This document shows positions 6,156-14,665 of a stretch of DNA of 35,899 bases, piece after piece. The stretch comes from Paludibacteraceae bacterium. Lineage in GTDB: Bacteria; Bacteroidota; Bacteroidia; Bacteroidales; Paludibacteraceae. The notes beneath the pieces were generated by a model. That model saw nothing but the letters and a program-made list of their open reading frames with translations, was not told where the DNA came from and ran no database searches. Where the stretch lies: assembly GCA_017558065.1 (NCBI GenBank), contig JAFYWK010000077.1, positions 1 through 35,899 of the forward strand, written 5' to 3'. Positions within the stretch are counted from its first letter, which is position 1; each line of letters opens with the position of its first letter. The position numbers and the translations under genes were made by a program.

Positions 6156-8651
6156 ATGGCAGCACGAACAGCAAGACCCACACGTCCGACGACAGAAGGC
6201 AAAAAACTCAACTCTTCTAACCTATCTAGGCACAACGATTTTTGGCAATCGTTGCGCTCTTTCTTCCATAGTCAGCAATGCCAACTCATCGTAGGTATCC
6301 TGTTGCTTTTCACAGCACTGATGCTCTTGATTTCATACATCAGTTTCTTCTTTACAGGAGCCAACGACATGTCTATCATTCAGGAAAGTGCCACCCGTTC
6401 GACTTTGCGTGACGGAATCACCAACGCTCTGGGGTTGCCAGGCGCAGTGATTGCCAGTTGGCTGATAGACAGCATGTTCGGCGTACTGATTGTACTACCC
6501 ATACTGCTGATAGGCGTGTATGCACTCCGCATATTGTTCGTTTTCCCTATTAGAGCATGGAAACTGCTCTTCTGCACGCTTTTTGGCGTAGCATGGGGCT
6601 CTATCAGTTTGGGTTTTGCACAACAACTCATGCCCCTCGACTCGTTCTTCCGTTGGGGCGGCGCCTTTGGCGAACAGATTGCAACTTACGCTATCTCTTA
6701 TCTACAACCGCTTGGTTTGGGACTCATCCTGCTTGCCGTGCTGATAATATTCCTTATCGTAGCAGATAAGCACTTTGTAGAGCATTGCCAACAAGCAGGA
6801 GCGTGGATTGCTAACTTGTTTAAGCGACAAGCTAAGGAGGAAGAGTGCATAGATATTCCACAGGAAGAGGAACCATCTGTCCCTATCACTATTGAAATAG
6901 AAGATGCACCTATTTCCGAACCTATCGTACCTGAGATTGTATTGGATGTAGAAGTGCCTCAACAAGAAGAAACGACCGAAGATTTGCGCGATCCACAAAC
7001 CGAAGAAGAGCAAGAAGAGGAGGACGTAGAAGTGTCAGTGGAAGAAGTGAAAGAAGTAGAACTATCGGAGGACGACCCTGAATATCTCTTGAAGAAACTG
7101 GGTCCGTATGATCCACGCAAGGACTTGGAACACTATAAGTTCCCTTCGTTGGGTCTGCTGAAAGTATATGACAACGAGACCGCTCCCGTCATCAACCAAG
7201 AGGAGCAGCAAGCCAATGCCAACCGCATTGTGACTACATTGCGCAACTATGGTATTGAGATTGAGTCGATTAAAGCGACTGTGGGTCCTACCGTAACGCT
7301 CTACGAGATCGTGCCTCAAGCGGGCGTGCGTATCTCGAAGATTCAGAACTTGGAAAGCGACATCATGCTCTCGCTCTCTGCGATGGGTATTCGTATTATT
7401 GCTCCTATTCCAGGCAAAGGCACGATAGGTATTGAAGTGCCAAATGAGAAGCCGCAGGTGGTGTCAATGCACTCGGTGATTGCCAGCAAGCGGTTCCAAG
7501 AGGAGCAAAAGATGAAATTGCCTATCTCTATCGGACGCACCATCACCAACGAGGTGTTTATGTTTGACTTAGCGAAGACCCCACACTTGCTTGTGGCAGG
7601 TGCTACAGGTCAAGGTAAGTCGGTGGCTATCAATGCCATTATCACTTCGTTGCTATACAAGAAACACCCAGCCGAGCTGAAGTTTGTGATGGTGGATCCT
7701 AAGATGGTGGAGTTTGCCCCATACAAGCCGCTGCTCCGTCACTATCTAGCAGCCACCCCTGACACAGAGGATGAGAATATCGTGATTGTGGATTGCGATA
7801 AAGTGGTTAATACCCTCAATTCGCTTGTGATTGAGATGGAGAACCGCTACAAACTGCTGATGGATGCGGGTGTGCGTAATCTAGAAGACTACAACGAGAA
7901 GTTCGTTTCGCGCAGGTTGAATCCAGAGAAGTTGGTGGCAGATAGTTTGCACCACCAGTTCTTGCCATATATCGTGATTATCATCGATGAGTATGGCGAT
8001 TTTATCATGCAAGCAGGCAAACAGGTAGAGACCCCTATCGCGCGTATTACACAGAAAGCACGTGCCGTGGGCATGCACATGATTTTGGCGACCCAACGTC
8101 CTTCGGTGAATATCGTGACGGGTGTGATTAAGGCGAATATCCCAACGCGTATCGCCCTGCGCACGCAGTCCGTAGTGGATTCGCGCACGGTGCTTGACAC
8201 CAAAGGTGCTGACCAACTCATCGGCCGTGGCGACATGCTTTATTCTGGCAACGGCAATATCACCCGTTTACAATGCGCATTCGTGGACACTCCTGAAGTG
8301 GATGCTATCGTTGAACATATTGAGAAACAGCAACATTACTTTGAACCATACCAATTGCCAGAGTATGTGCCTGAGGGTGGCGAAGGCGAGGCATTGGCAC
8401 CTGGTGCGGTGGATTTGAAGCGCCTTGACCCAATGTTCGCGGATGTGGCACGTTATGTAGTGACCAAACAAGAGGGTTCCACCTCGCGCCTGCAACGCGC
8501 GTTTGAGATAGGTTACAACCGCGCGGGCAAATTGTCTGATCAGTTGGAGGCAGCAGGTATTGTAGGCCCCAACAAGGGTCCGAAAGGTCGTGATGTGCTG
8601 ATACAGAGTTTGGATGAATTGGATAAGAAATTGGAAGAATTAGGTTGCTAA
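6156..8651 (+). CDS. ftsK: DNA translocase FtsK (SpoIIIE family)
   Basis: 831 residues, the usual size for this phylum. It pumps DNA at the division septum to resolve chromosome dimers and clear DNA. Layout: a short basic tail, four membrane segments (about 44-66, 100-125, 130-150, 175-200), an acidic Glu-rich linker (about 225-310), the alpha/beta motor, and a C-terminal winged-helix gamma domain (about 760-815, beginning near VARYVVTKQEGSTSRLQRAF) that would read KOPS-like sites. Walker A is GATGQGKS (about 482-489) and Walker B is IIIDEYGDF (about 606-614). It heads the ftsK, LolA-like, trxB run. The next start codon is 1 bp after its stop. Confidence 0.96.
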   Translation: MAARTARPTRPTTEGKKLNSSNLSRHNDFWQSLRSFFHSQQCQLIVGILLLFTALMLLISYISFFFTGANDMSIIQESATRSTLRDGITNALGLPGAVIASWLIDSMFGVLIVLPILLIGVYALRILFVFPIRAWKLLFCTLFGVAWGSISLGFAQQLMPLDSFFRWGGAFGEQIATYAISYLQPLGLGLILLAVLIIFLIVADKHFVEHCQQAGAWIANLFKRQAKEEECIDIPQEEEPSVPITIEIEDAPISEPIVPEIVLDVEVPQQEETTEDLRDPQTEEEQEEEDVEVSVEEVKEVELSEDDPEYLLKKLGPYDPRKDLEHYKFPSLGLLKVYDNETAPVINQEEQQANANRIVTTLRNYGIEIESIKATVGPTVTLYEIVPQAGVRISKIQNLESDIMLSLSAMGIRIIAPIPGKGTIGIEVPNEKPQVVSMHSVIASKRFQEEQKMKLPISIGRTITNEVFMFDLAKTPHLLVAGATGQGKSVAINAIITSLLYKKHPAELKFVMVDPKMVEFAPYKPLLRHYLAATPDTEDENIVIVDCDKVVNTLNSLVIEMENRYKLLMDAGVRNLEDYNEKFVSRRLNPEKLVADSLHHQFLPYIVIIIDEYGDFIMQAGKQVETPIARITQKARAVGMHMILATQRPSVNIVTGVIKANIPTRIALRTQSVVDSRTVLDTKGADQLIGRGDMLYSGNGNITRLQCAFVDTPEVDAIVEHIEKQQHYFEPYQLPEYVPEGGEGEALAPGAVDLKRLDPMFADVARYVVTKQEGSTSRLQRAFEIGYNRAGKLSDQLEAAGIVGPNKGPKGRDVLIQSLDELDKKLEELGC

Positions 8652-8652
8652 C

Positions 8653-9207
8653 ATGAAACTGCTACTCATCACACTTACCGTACTCCAGTCATTGCTTGCG
8701 ACATTGGAACAAAAGACATTGGTATCGGATTTCTCCCTTAGTGTTGCGGAGGCGCAAAACCAACCCATGACCTATACGGGCAGTTTGGCTATGCACAGCA
8801 AGCAATTCACGCTGAGCATGTTCAACATGGAGGCAGCCTACGACGGCAACACCTTATATATGTATAGTGAGGAGTTGGAGGAATTGACCCTCTCTACTCC
8901 AACAGAAGAAGAACTAACACAAACCAATCCATTCCTTTATGCGCAGGCATTGCTGCCTATTTGCCAGTATGCCGAAAAAGTCATAGGCGACAAGACGCAA
9001 ATCACGCTGACACCCAATGATCAATCTGCAGGGATTGCGAAATTTGTGCTGCGAGTAGCTACAGCCACCCTACTCCCGACGCACATAGAGATACACGAGA
9101 CGGATGGTAAACAGACAACCCTCCGCCTCAACAATGCACGCTATATAGACGAAACGCCATCATTTATCATCAAAAAAGAAGGCGCATTTGTTAACGACCT
9201 AAGATAG
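8653..9207 (+). CDS. LolA-like putative outer-membrane lipoprotein carrier
   Basis: 184 residues. The N-terminus has a hydrophobic export signal (MKLLLITLTVLQSLLA). The body fits the divergent LolA-like fold of Bacteroidota: a GSLAMHSKQFTLSMF strand pair, then YDGNTLYMYSEELEELTLSTP, matching the LolA pattern of a target protein that is compared to a modified lipid-binding half-barrel. Sequence conservation in this family is low. The call rests on these strands, size, signal peptide and position between ftsK and trxB, an arrangement I know from Bacteroides relatives. Its role would be to shuttle lipoproteins across the periplasm. It starts 1 bp after ftsK and lacks its own promoter. Confidence 0.72.
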   Translation: MKLLLITLTVLQSLLATLEQKTLVSDFSLSVAEAQNQPMTYTGSLAMHSKQFTLSMFNMEAAYDGNTLYMYSEELEELTLSTPTEEELTQTNPFLYAQALLPICQYAEKVIGDKTQITLTPNDQSAGIAKFVLRVATATLLPTHIEIHETDGKQTTLRLNNARYIDETPSFIIKKEGAFVNDLR

Positions 9208-9210
9208 CCA

Positions 9211-9253
9211 TTGAAACTCTTATAACATTTGAAACTTTTAAAACTTATATAAC
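9211..9253. repeat. 9-bp tandem repeat filling the gap before trxB
   Basis: Nine-base units TTGAAACTC, TTATAACAT, TTGAAACTT, TTAAAACTT and a partial ATATAAC run from 3 bp after the stop of the LolA-like gene to the trxB start codon. The same TTGAAAC/TAAAACT words and period recur in frame inside trmO (10634-10681). Confidence 0.85.
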
Positions 9254-10180
9254 ATGAAATGTCTTATTATCGGCTCAGGCCCTGCGGGCTATACCGCTGC
9301 AATCTATGCCTCACGTGCTAACCTCCAACCCGTACTCATTGAAGGTATGCAAGTAGGAGGGCAACTCATGATCACCACCGAAGTGGAGAACTTCCCAGGT
9401 TACCCCGACGGTGTAGAACCCTACCAAATGATGGACGACATGCGTCGCCAAGCAGAGCGCTTTGGCACACAATTCGTATCTGGCATGGTCACCAAAGTGG
9501 ATTTTTCATGCTCTCCAAAGAAAGTATGGGTAGAAGATGACCAACTCTACGAGGCTGACACCGTAATCATCGCCACTGGTGCAAGCGCCAAGTTCCTCGG
9601 TATCCAATCCGAAGAAGACTACAAAGGTCGTGGCGTCAGTGCATGCGCAACCTGCGACGGATTCTTCTACCGCAAGAAAACTGTAGCCGTAGTAGGTGGT
9701 GGCGATACCGCCTGCGAAGAAGCAAACTACCTCGCAGGTCTATGCCAAAAAGTATATATGATCGTGCGCAAACCATATCTGCGCGCTTCGGAGATCATGC
9801 AGCAACGAGTAAAAGATAATCCAAAAATCGAGATTCTTTTTGAGCACAACACCCTAAATCTCACAGGCGAGACAAAAGTAGAGGGCGCAGACCTTGTATA
9901 TAAGAAAGGTACACCAGAAGAGGAGATTCGCCACATTGATATCGACGGTTTCTTCCTTGCTATTGGTCATAAGCCTAACACCGACCTTTTTGCCGAGTAT
10001 TTGGAGCGCGATGCAGAAGGATATATCAAGGTAGAAGGTCATAGTCCATGCACCAACGTAACAGGCGTATTTGCCGCAGGTGACTGCGCAGACCCACACT
10101 ATCGTCAAGCCATTGTAGCCGCAGCCAGCGGTTGCAAAGCAGCTATGGAAGCAGAGAAATACCTCGCTTCGCTAGCATAA
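9254..10180 (+). CDS. trxB: Thioredoxin reductase
   Basis: 308 residues, full length. This cytosolic flavoenzyme moves electrons from NADPH through FAD to thioredoxin. The FAD-binding GSGPAG is at residues 7-12, the redox-active CATC at 131-134 (followed by DGFF), the NADPH-binding VGGGDTACEEA motif follows, and the C-terminal TGVFAAGDCAD FAD motif is intact. It probably belongs to the ftsK transcript, since the only sequence between it and the LolA-like gene is a 9-bp repeat array without a promoter match. Downstream is an A/T-rich stretch with a weak hairpin (ACTTTTTT/AAAAAAGT near 10203-10222) that could end transcription before the tRNA promoter. Confidence 0.96.
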   Translation: MKCLIIGSGPAGYTAAIYASRANLQPVLIEGMQVGGQLMITTEVENFPGYPDGVEPYQMMDDMRRQAERFGTQFVSGMVTKVDFSCSPKKVWVEDDQLYEADTVIIATGASAKFLGIQSEEDYKGRGVSACATCDGFFYRKKTVAVVGGGDTACEEANYLAGLCQKVYMIVRKPYLRASEIMQQRVKDNPKIEILFEHNTLNLTGETKVEGADLVYKKGTPEEEIRHIDIDGFFLAIGHKPNTDLFAEYLERDAEGYIKVEGHSPCTNVTGVFAAGDCADPHYRQAIVAAASGCKAAMEAEKYLASLA

Positions 10181-10232
10181 AAGCACCAAAAACAAGAAAA
10201 ATACTTTTTTTTTCGAAAAAAGTGCCAAAATA

Positions 10233-10264
10233 TTTGGTCAGTTCAAAAAAAAGCAGTACCTTTG
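10233..10264 (+). promoter_or_regulatory. Promoter of tRNA-Phe
   Basis: TTTG at 10233-10236, 20 bp, TACCTTTG at 10257-10264, followed by CAGCC. The mature tRNA begins 22 bp beyond the downstream box. Confidence 0.8.
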
Positions 10265-10286
10265 CAGCCGATTTGGAAAAATCAAT

Positions 10287-10359
10287 GGTGCCATAGCTCA
10301 GTTGGTAGAGCAAAGGACTGAAACTCCTTGTGTCCCCGGTTCGATTCCTGGTGGCACCA
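10287..10359 (+). tRNA. tRNA-Phe (anticodon GAA)
   Basis: 73 nt fold as a standard cloverleaf: acceptor GGTGCCA/TGGCACC, D stem GCTC/GAGC, anticodon stem AAGGA/TCCTT with loop CTGAAAC (anticodon GAA), a 5-nt variable loop, and T arm CCCGG-TTCGATT-CCTGG. The discriminator is A10359. The 3' CCA is not encoded, so it must be added after transcription. It has its own promoter and a perfect hairpin terminator. Confidence 0.97.
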
Positions 10360-10366
10360 CACAAAG

Positions 10367-10399
10367 AAGACTTCAAGGATAACTTGAAGTCTTTTTTGT
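10367..10399 (+). terminator. Intrinsic terminator of tRNA-Phe
   Basis: A perfect 11-bp stem (10367-10377 with 10383-10393), loop GATAA, and a T run. It lies between the tRNA and trmO, so trmO would need read-through or an unrecognised promoter. Confidence 0.88.
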
Positions 10400-10443
10400 T
10401 TATAACATATACAACACTACACAATACTAAACACCCATACACC

Positions 10444-11178
10444 ATGCAACTCCAAGTTATCGCTCACGCACGTAACGGTTTTTCACAAAAATTTGGTATC
10501 CCACGCCAAAGTAGAGAAGAATCTTGTATCGAGACACATATTATATTCACGCCCGCGTATCGCGTGCGCGAGGCACTGCGCGGAATAGAAGACTACTCGC
10601 ACCTGTGGCTGCTATGGGGATTTCATGAGGCATTTAAAACTCCTTCTGAAACCCTTGAAACATCTAAAACTCCTAAAACTACCAAGGCCCCATCTTGGTC
10701 TCCCACTGTGCGTCCGCCACGCTTGGGTGGCAATAAGCGCATGGGCGTTTTCGCCACACGCTCACCCTTTCGACCAAATCCGATTGGGCTGACCAGCGTA
10801 AAACTGCTGCGCATAGAAGAGACTCCTGATAATGGTTTGGTACTCGTTGTTTCAGGAGCCGACTTATTAGACGGCACTCCCATTTATGACATCAAACCCT
10901 ATTTGGCGTTTTCCGATAGCCACCCTGAGGCGAGAAATGGATTTGCAGAAGCCACTCAAGACTACCATTTAGAAGTGCAAATTCCCAACCATTTGTTACA
11001 AGAGATCCAACCCCAAGGTTGCCCATGGGATGCGATAAAAGAGATACTCAGTCAAGACCCTCGACCCGCCTACCAAAACGACCCCGAACGCATCTATCAT
11101 CTGGATTATGCCAATTGGAAAATTGACTTCATAGTAGATAATTCTACCCTTTATGTGCAAAATATAGGGGAAATTTAG
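10444..11178 (+). CDS. trmO: tRNA (adenine(37)-N6)-methyltransferase TrmO, with an in-frame repeat insert
   Basis: 244 residues from ATG 10444. The reading frame is open further upstream to 10330, but that part covers the tRNA and its terminator, so I reject the longer start. TrmO (TsaA/YaeB) uses SAM to N6-methylate t6A37 in certain tRNAs. Family motifs: KFGIPRQS at the N-terminus, EDYSHLWLLWGFHEA, VRPPRLGGNKRMGVFATRSPFRPNPIGL (core substrate/SAM site) and GADLLDGTPIYDIKPYL. Between FHEA and SWSPTVRPPRLGG there is an extra Thr/Lys-rich stretch of about 20 residues absent from the E. coli protein. It is encoded by 9-bp repeats like those in the gap before trxB. No promoter is visible between the tRNA terminator and the start. 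Confidence 0.92.
   Translation: MQLQVIAHARNGFSQKFGIPRQSREESCIETHIIFTPAYRVREALRGIEDYSHLWLLWGFHEAFKTPSETLETSKTPKTTKAPSWSPTVRPPRLGGNKRMGVFATRSPFRPNPIGLTSVKLLRIEETPDNGLVLVVSGADLLDGTPIYDIKPYLAFSDSHPEARNGFAEATQDYHLEVQIPNHLLQEIQPQGCPWDAIKEILSQDPRPAYQNDPERIYHLDYANWKIDFIVDNSTLYVQNIGEI
10634..10681 (+). repeat. In-frame 9-bp repeat inside trmO
   Basis: Units TTAAAACTC (10634), a 12-base CTTCTGAAACCC, TTGAAACAT (10655), CTAAAACTC (10664), CTAAAACTA (10673). Being a multiple of three, the repeat encodes a three-residue periodic segment (KTP, SET, LET, SKT, PKT). The words and period match the intergenic array at 9211-9253. Confidence 0.85.
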
Positions 11179-11195
11179 GTAATTTTAATAAATTA

Positions 11196-11227
11196 TTTGC
11201 CCATATCAAAAAAAAAGCGTAACTTTG
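11196..11227 (+). promoter_or_regulatory. Promoter of the alpha-amylase gene
   Basis: TTTG at 11196-11199, 20 bp, TAACTTTG at 11220-11227. The start codon is at 11302, leaving a leader of about 70 nt, A/T-rich and with no obvious structure. Confidence 0.78.
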
Positions 11228-11301
11228 CGGGTTGAATTTGCGCAACTAATAAAATATATTAACATAAATCGAAATACAAACAAAAACAATTATAAACAAT
11301 C

Positions 11302-14300
11302 ATGAAAAGATTTACTTTATTTTTATTATCCGTATTCGTTAGCAGCTTTATTGCTATGTTCGCTGCTCCATACGGATTGTTAATCAATGGCACAACTAAG
11401 TTGGAGGCTGTTGCTCAATCTGAAACAGATCACCAAGGACGTGAGCAATTTTTGGTATCTTGCGTATCCTTGCAACAAGGTGACAAAGTACAACTTCACG
11501 ACATGGGTAGTGGTGCATCATGGATGTGCGCGATTGATCCATATGGTGAGTATCAAAAATTCACTAAAAACACGGATCACCTTATCTGTAATGCCGCAGG
11601 TTCATACGATTTCTACATTAAATTGAAATATGAGGATGATATGCTCTATATCGGTCCTGGACAAAACTGCGGCAATGTCACCCCTCCTACCCCAGATCCA
11701 AATGCCACATACTATGTGACTGGTTCTGCCGAACTTGTAGGCGCCGACAAAGCTTGGAGCGAGACTGCTATTGCAATGACCAAAAACGCAGACAACACCT
11801 TCACCCATACTTTCACAGACTTGGCTGCAGGTGTGATATATCGCATGAAAATCACCAACGGAACATGGGATGCTAACTGGGGTTATAATGCAGTACAGAA
11901 TGCTCATGCTGGTGTGACTGGTGATTCAGATGGAAATGTTGTATTTAAGTTGGCAACAAAAGGTAATGTAGATATTGCTTTTAATGGTGCAAGTATTACA
12001 TTAAAGGGAGACTTTACAGACGAAAAACCAATTAACGCTAACTCCGTTCCTTCAGAATGTGAAGATGTTATGTTGCAAGCATTCTATTATGACTCATACC
12101 GAGATGGCGCTCCTGGTGATGTTCTTATTAACGGGAAACAATTGGGAAATACCAAGTGGAATGTGCTACTCAGCCAATCAGGTGAGATAGGCACTTACTT
12201 CGATCTCGTGTGGTTGCCACCATCGGGCAAATCAGAAGGTGGTACAGGTTATCACCAAACACAATACAGCAATCAAAACTCCGACTGGGGTTCACAAAAA
12301 GAACTACTCGAATTTATCAGTCGCATGCACGCTGCTGACACCAAAGTCGTTGCCGACATCGTGATTAACCACGCAGGCTGTAAGTCTTCTTGGTGTGACT
12401 TCTACCCACAAAACTTCGGCGAGTATGGAACCTTCCAACCAGATGCATCTTGGATTTGCACTACCGATGAAGTAAACCAAAATCCTGAAGCTGGCGAATG
12501 GTATGGCAAAGCAACTGGTACAGATGATGGCGGCTACAATTGGCAAGACAACTATGCATCAGCTCGCGACTGGGCACACGCTAAGCCAGAAGTACAAGAG
12601 ATGATGAAAGCATATCTCAAATGGATGAAGAATGTTATCGGCTTTGATGGCTGGCGCTATGACTATGCACAGGGCTTCAAAGGCAAATACATTGATATGT
12701 ACAACAGCGCATCGGAGAACTACTTCTCTGTAGTAGAGTTCTGGAATGGTGATATGAACAACATTAAGAGCTATCTCAACGATGTAAACTGGAACACTTT
12801 GGCATTTGACTTTAGCACCAAATATTCTGCAATTCAAGGTATTGCAGATGGCGACTACACAAAATGTATGGGTTCTGGACTTTTGGGCGCTGGTCTGAGC
12901 AAGTACGCTGTGACATTCGTGGATAGCCACGATACTTATTTCGGTTGCCAAGGCGGTCGTGATAACAACGATGAGATTGGCGGTTGCGGTAAATCTATGG
13001 AGGACTACAACAAAGACCGCGTTCTCGGTGCCAATGCCTTTATTCTCTCTATGCCTGGCGTACCATGCGTGTTCTATCCTCACTGGGTGAAATACAAAGA
13101 CGCTATCGGCAAAATGGTATTGGCTCGTAAGGCAGCAGGTGTGCACTCTGAATCTAAAGTGAGCGATGAAGCAGGCAATGGTTACTACAAATCAACTATC
13201 ACTGGTAAAAACGGATCAATCCGCCTATTGCTCGGTCCTAACAGCGGATACAACACTACTCCTTCGGGATATAAATTGGCGTACAAGGGTGGTAATTTCG
13301 CAATGTATTACACCACTACTCAAGCAGAAGTTCCTGTACTCAACATTACATCTTCTACTATCTACAAGACTCCTACTTTTGAGGTAGAAATGAGTGCAGT
13401 TGCTCTGAGCGGCACTCCTACTATTTATTATACAATAGATGGTTCCGACCCTATGACTTCAGCGACTAAAAAGACTTATACCAGTGCCTTCACTATCAAT
13501 GGAACAGTCACTGTGAAAGCATATGCAGAACTCAATGGCGTAAAATCAGCCGTACAAGAAGCTACATATACCTACCAAGAACCACAAAAGACACCTCTTA
13601 CCGTGAAGTTTATGCCACCTACTTCTTGGGAGAAAGTATATCTCTATGCATGGGATGGCGCTTCTTTGGGTGCATGGCCAGGTATGGAGTGGAAGACCAA
13701 AGATAGCGAAGGTTGGCTCTACCATGTTTTCTCAGGTGATGTAAAAGAAGTTAAAATCATCTTCAATAATGGCAAGGATAGCAAGGATGGTGGCGAACAA
13801 TCCAGCGACATTATCCTCGACCAAGATGCTTGCTACGAGTGGCAAGGTATGGAGGTTTTGAGTCAAAACTGCTCACTCTCTAATATTCCATTCCAACTCA
13901 TCATTTCTCCAGAAGGCAAAGTATTCAAAACTGAGTCTTTGGAAATCACCATGAGCACAGTGGGCGAAGAGGGTACATCTGCTATTTATTATACATTAGA
14001 TAATACAGATCCTAAGACCTCTTCTACTAAGAAGCAATATACAGCTCCTATTGTCATCAAAACAACTACTACACTCAAGGCATATGCAAAAGATGGCGCT
14101 AAAGAGACAGAGGTACAAACCCACACCTACACCTATGAGACACCTCAAGCGACACCACTAACAATCAGTTTTGCTAAGCCAAGCGATTGGACTACCGTTT
14201 ACCTCTACTCATGGAATGATGGCGGTGCAACCCTTTATACAGGTGAGTGGCCAGGCTCAGAGATGACTCAGCAGAACTCCAAGGGCTGGTACTACCACCA

Positions 14301-14571
14301 ATTCGATGCTTCTGTCAAAGAGGTGAACTTTATCTTCAACAATGATAGTGGCACACAGACTGCCGATCTTTGGACAGATGAGGATGTTTGCTACGGTTGG
14401 GAGAATGATAAAGCAGTTCTCATCCCTTGCGATGGTACTGCCGTTGAAAATATCACTACTGCAACTCCTCAATTGGATATCACCCTACCTATGTACAATG
14501 TGCTGGGACAACAAGTGAATGCCACCTATCGCGGTATCGTCATCCAAAACGGACATAAATACCTACGTTAA
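11302..14571 (+). CDS. Secreted multi-domain alpha-amylase (GH13) with starch-binding modules
   Basis: 1089 residues. A signal peptide (to about residue 21) is followed by an N-terminal beta module (about 22-118), a second beta module starting YYVTG (about 134-238), then the GH13 barrel (about 253-650). The catalytic triad is visible: nucleophile D454 (GWRYDYAQGF), acid/base E479 (FSVVEFWNG) and D544 (FVDSHDTY). VVADIVINHAG is the conserved first region. Next come two copies of a pair: a chitobiase-C-terminal-like repeat (IYYTIDGSDP at about 730, IYYTLDNTDP in the second) and a CBM26-like starch-binding module (about 764-858 and 950-1040). The tail MYNVLGQ...GIVIQNGHKYLR resembles a sorting signal. 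It hydrolyses alpha-1,4-glucan outside the cell (inferred). It has its own promoter and a perfect 14-bp terminator. No susC/susD pair is nearby. Confidence 0.94.
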   Translation: MKRFTLFLLSVFVSSFIAMFAAPYGLLINGTTKLEAVAQSETDHQGREQFLVSCVSLQQGDKVQLHDMGSGASWMCAIDPYGEYQKFTKNTDHLICNAAGSYDFYIKLKYEDDMLYIGPGQNCGNVTPPTPDPNATYYVTGSAELVGADKAWSETAIAMTKNADNTFTHTFTDLAAGVIYRMKITNGTWDANWGYNAVQNAHAGVTGDSDGNVVFKLATKGNVDIAFNGASITLKGDFTDEKPINANSVPSECEDVMLQAFYYDSYRDGAPGDVLINGKQLGNTKWNVLLSQSGEIGTYFDLVWLPPSGKSEGGTGYHQTQYSNQNSDWGSQKELLEFISRMHAADTKVVADIVINHAGCKSSWCDFYPQNFGEYGTFQPDASWICTTDEVNQNPEAGEWYGKATGTDDGGYNWQDNYASARDWAHAKPEVQEMMKAYLKWMKNVIGFDGWRYDYAQGFKGKYIDMYNSASENYFSVVEFWNGDMNNIKSYLNDVNWNTLAFDFSTKYSAIQGIADGDYTKCMGSGLLGAGLSKYAVTFVDSHDTYFGCQGGRDNNDEIGGCGKSMEDYNKDRVLGANAFILSMPGVPCVFYPHWVKYKDAIGKMVLARKAAGVHSESKVSDEAGNGYYKSTITGKNGSIRLLLGPNSGYNTTPSGYKLAYKGGNFAMYYTTTQAEVPVLNITSSTIYKTPTFEVEMSAVALSGTPTIYYTIDGSDPMTSATKKTYTSAFTINGTVTVKAYAELNGVKSAVQEATYTYQEPQKTPLTVKFMPPTSWEKVYLYAWDGASLGAWPGMEWKTKDSEGWLYHVFSGDVKEVKIIFNNGKDSKDGGEQSSDIILDQDACYEWQGMEVLSQNCSLSNIPFQLIISPEGKVFKTESLEITMSTVGEEGTSAIYYTLDNTDPKTSSTKKQYTAPIVIKTTTTLKAYAKDGAKETEVQTHTYTYETPQATPLTISFAKPSDWTTVYLYSWNDGGATLYTGEWPGSEMTQQNSKGWYYHQFDASVKEVNFIFNNDSGTQTADLWTDEDVCYGWENDKAVLIPCDGTAVENITTATPQLDITLPMYNVLGQQVNATYRGIVIQNGHKYLR

Positions 14572-14577
14572 TTCCAT

Positions 14578-14619
14578 TTGGTGCGTGATAAGTCATCATT
14601 TATCACGCACCAACCTTTT
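14578..14619 (+). terminator. Terminator after the amylase gene
   Basis: A perfect 14-bp stem (14578-14591 with 14600-14613), 8-nt loop, then CCTTTTG. It begins 7 bp after the amylase stop. Confidence 0.85.
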
Positions 14620-14665
14620 GACATATAACAACTTTATATAACTATTAACTTATAATTCATTTTTT

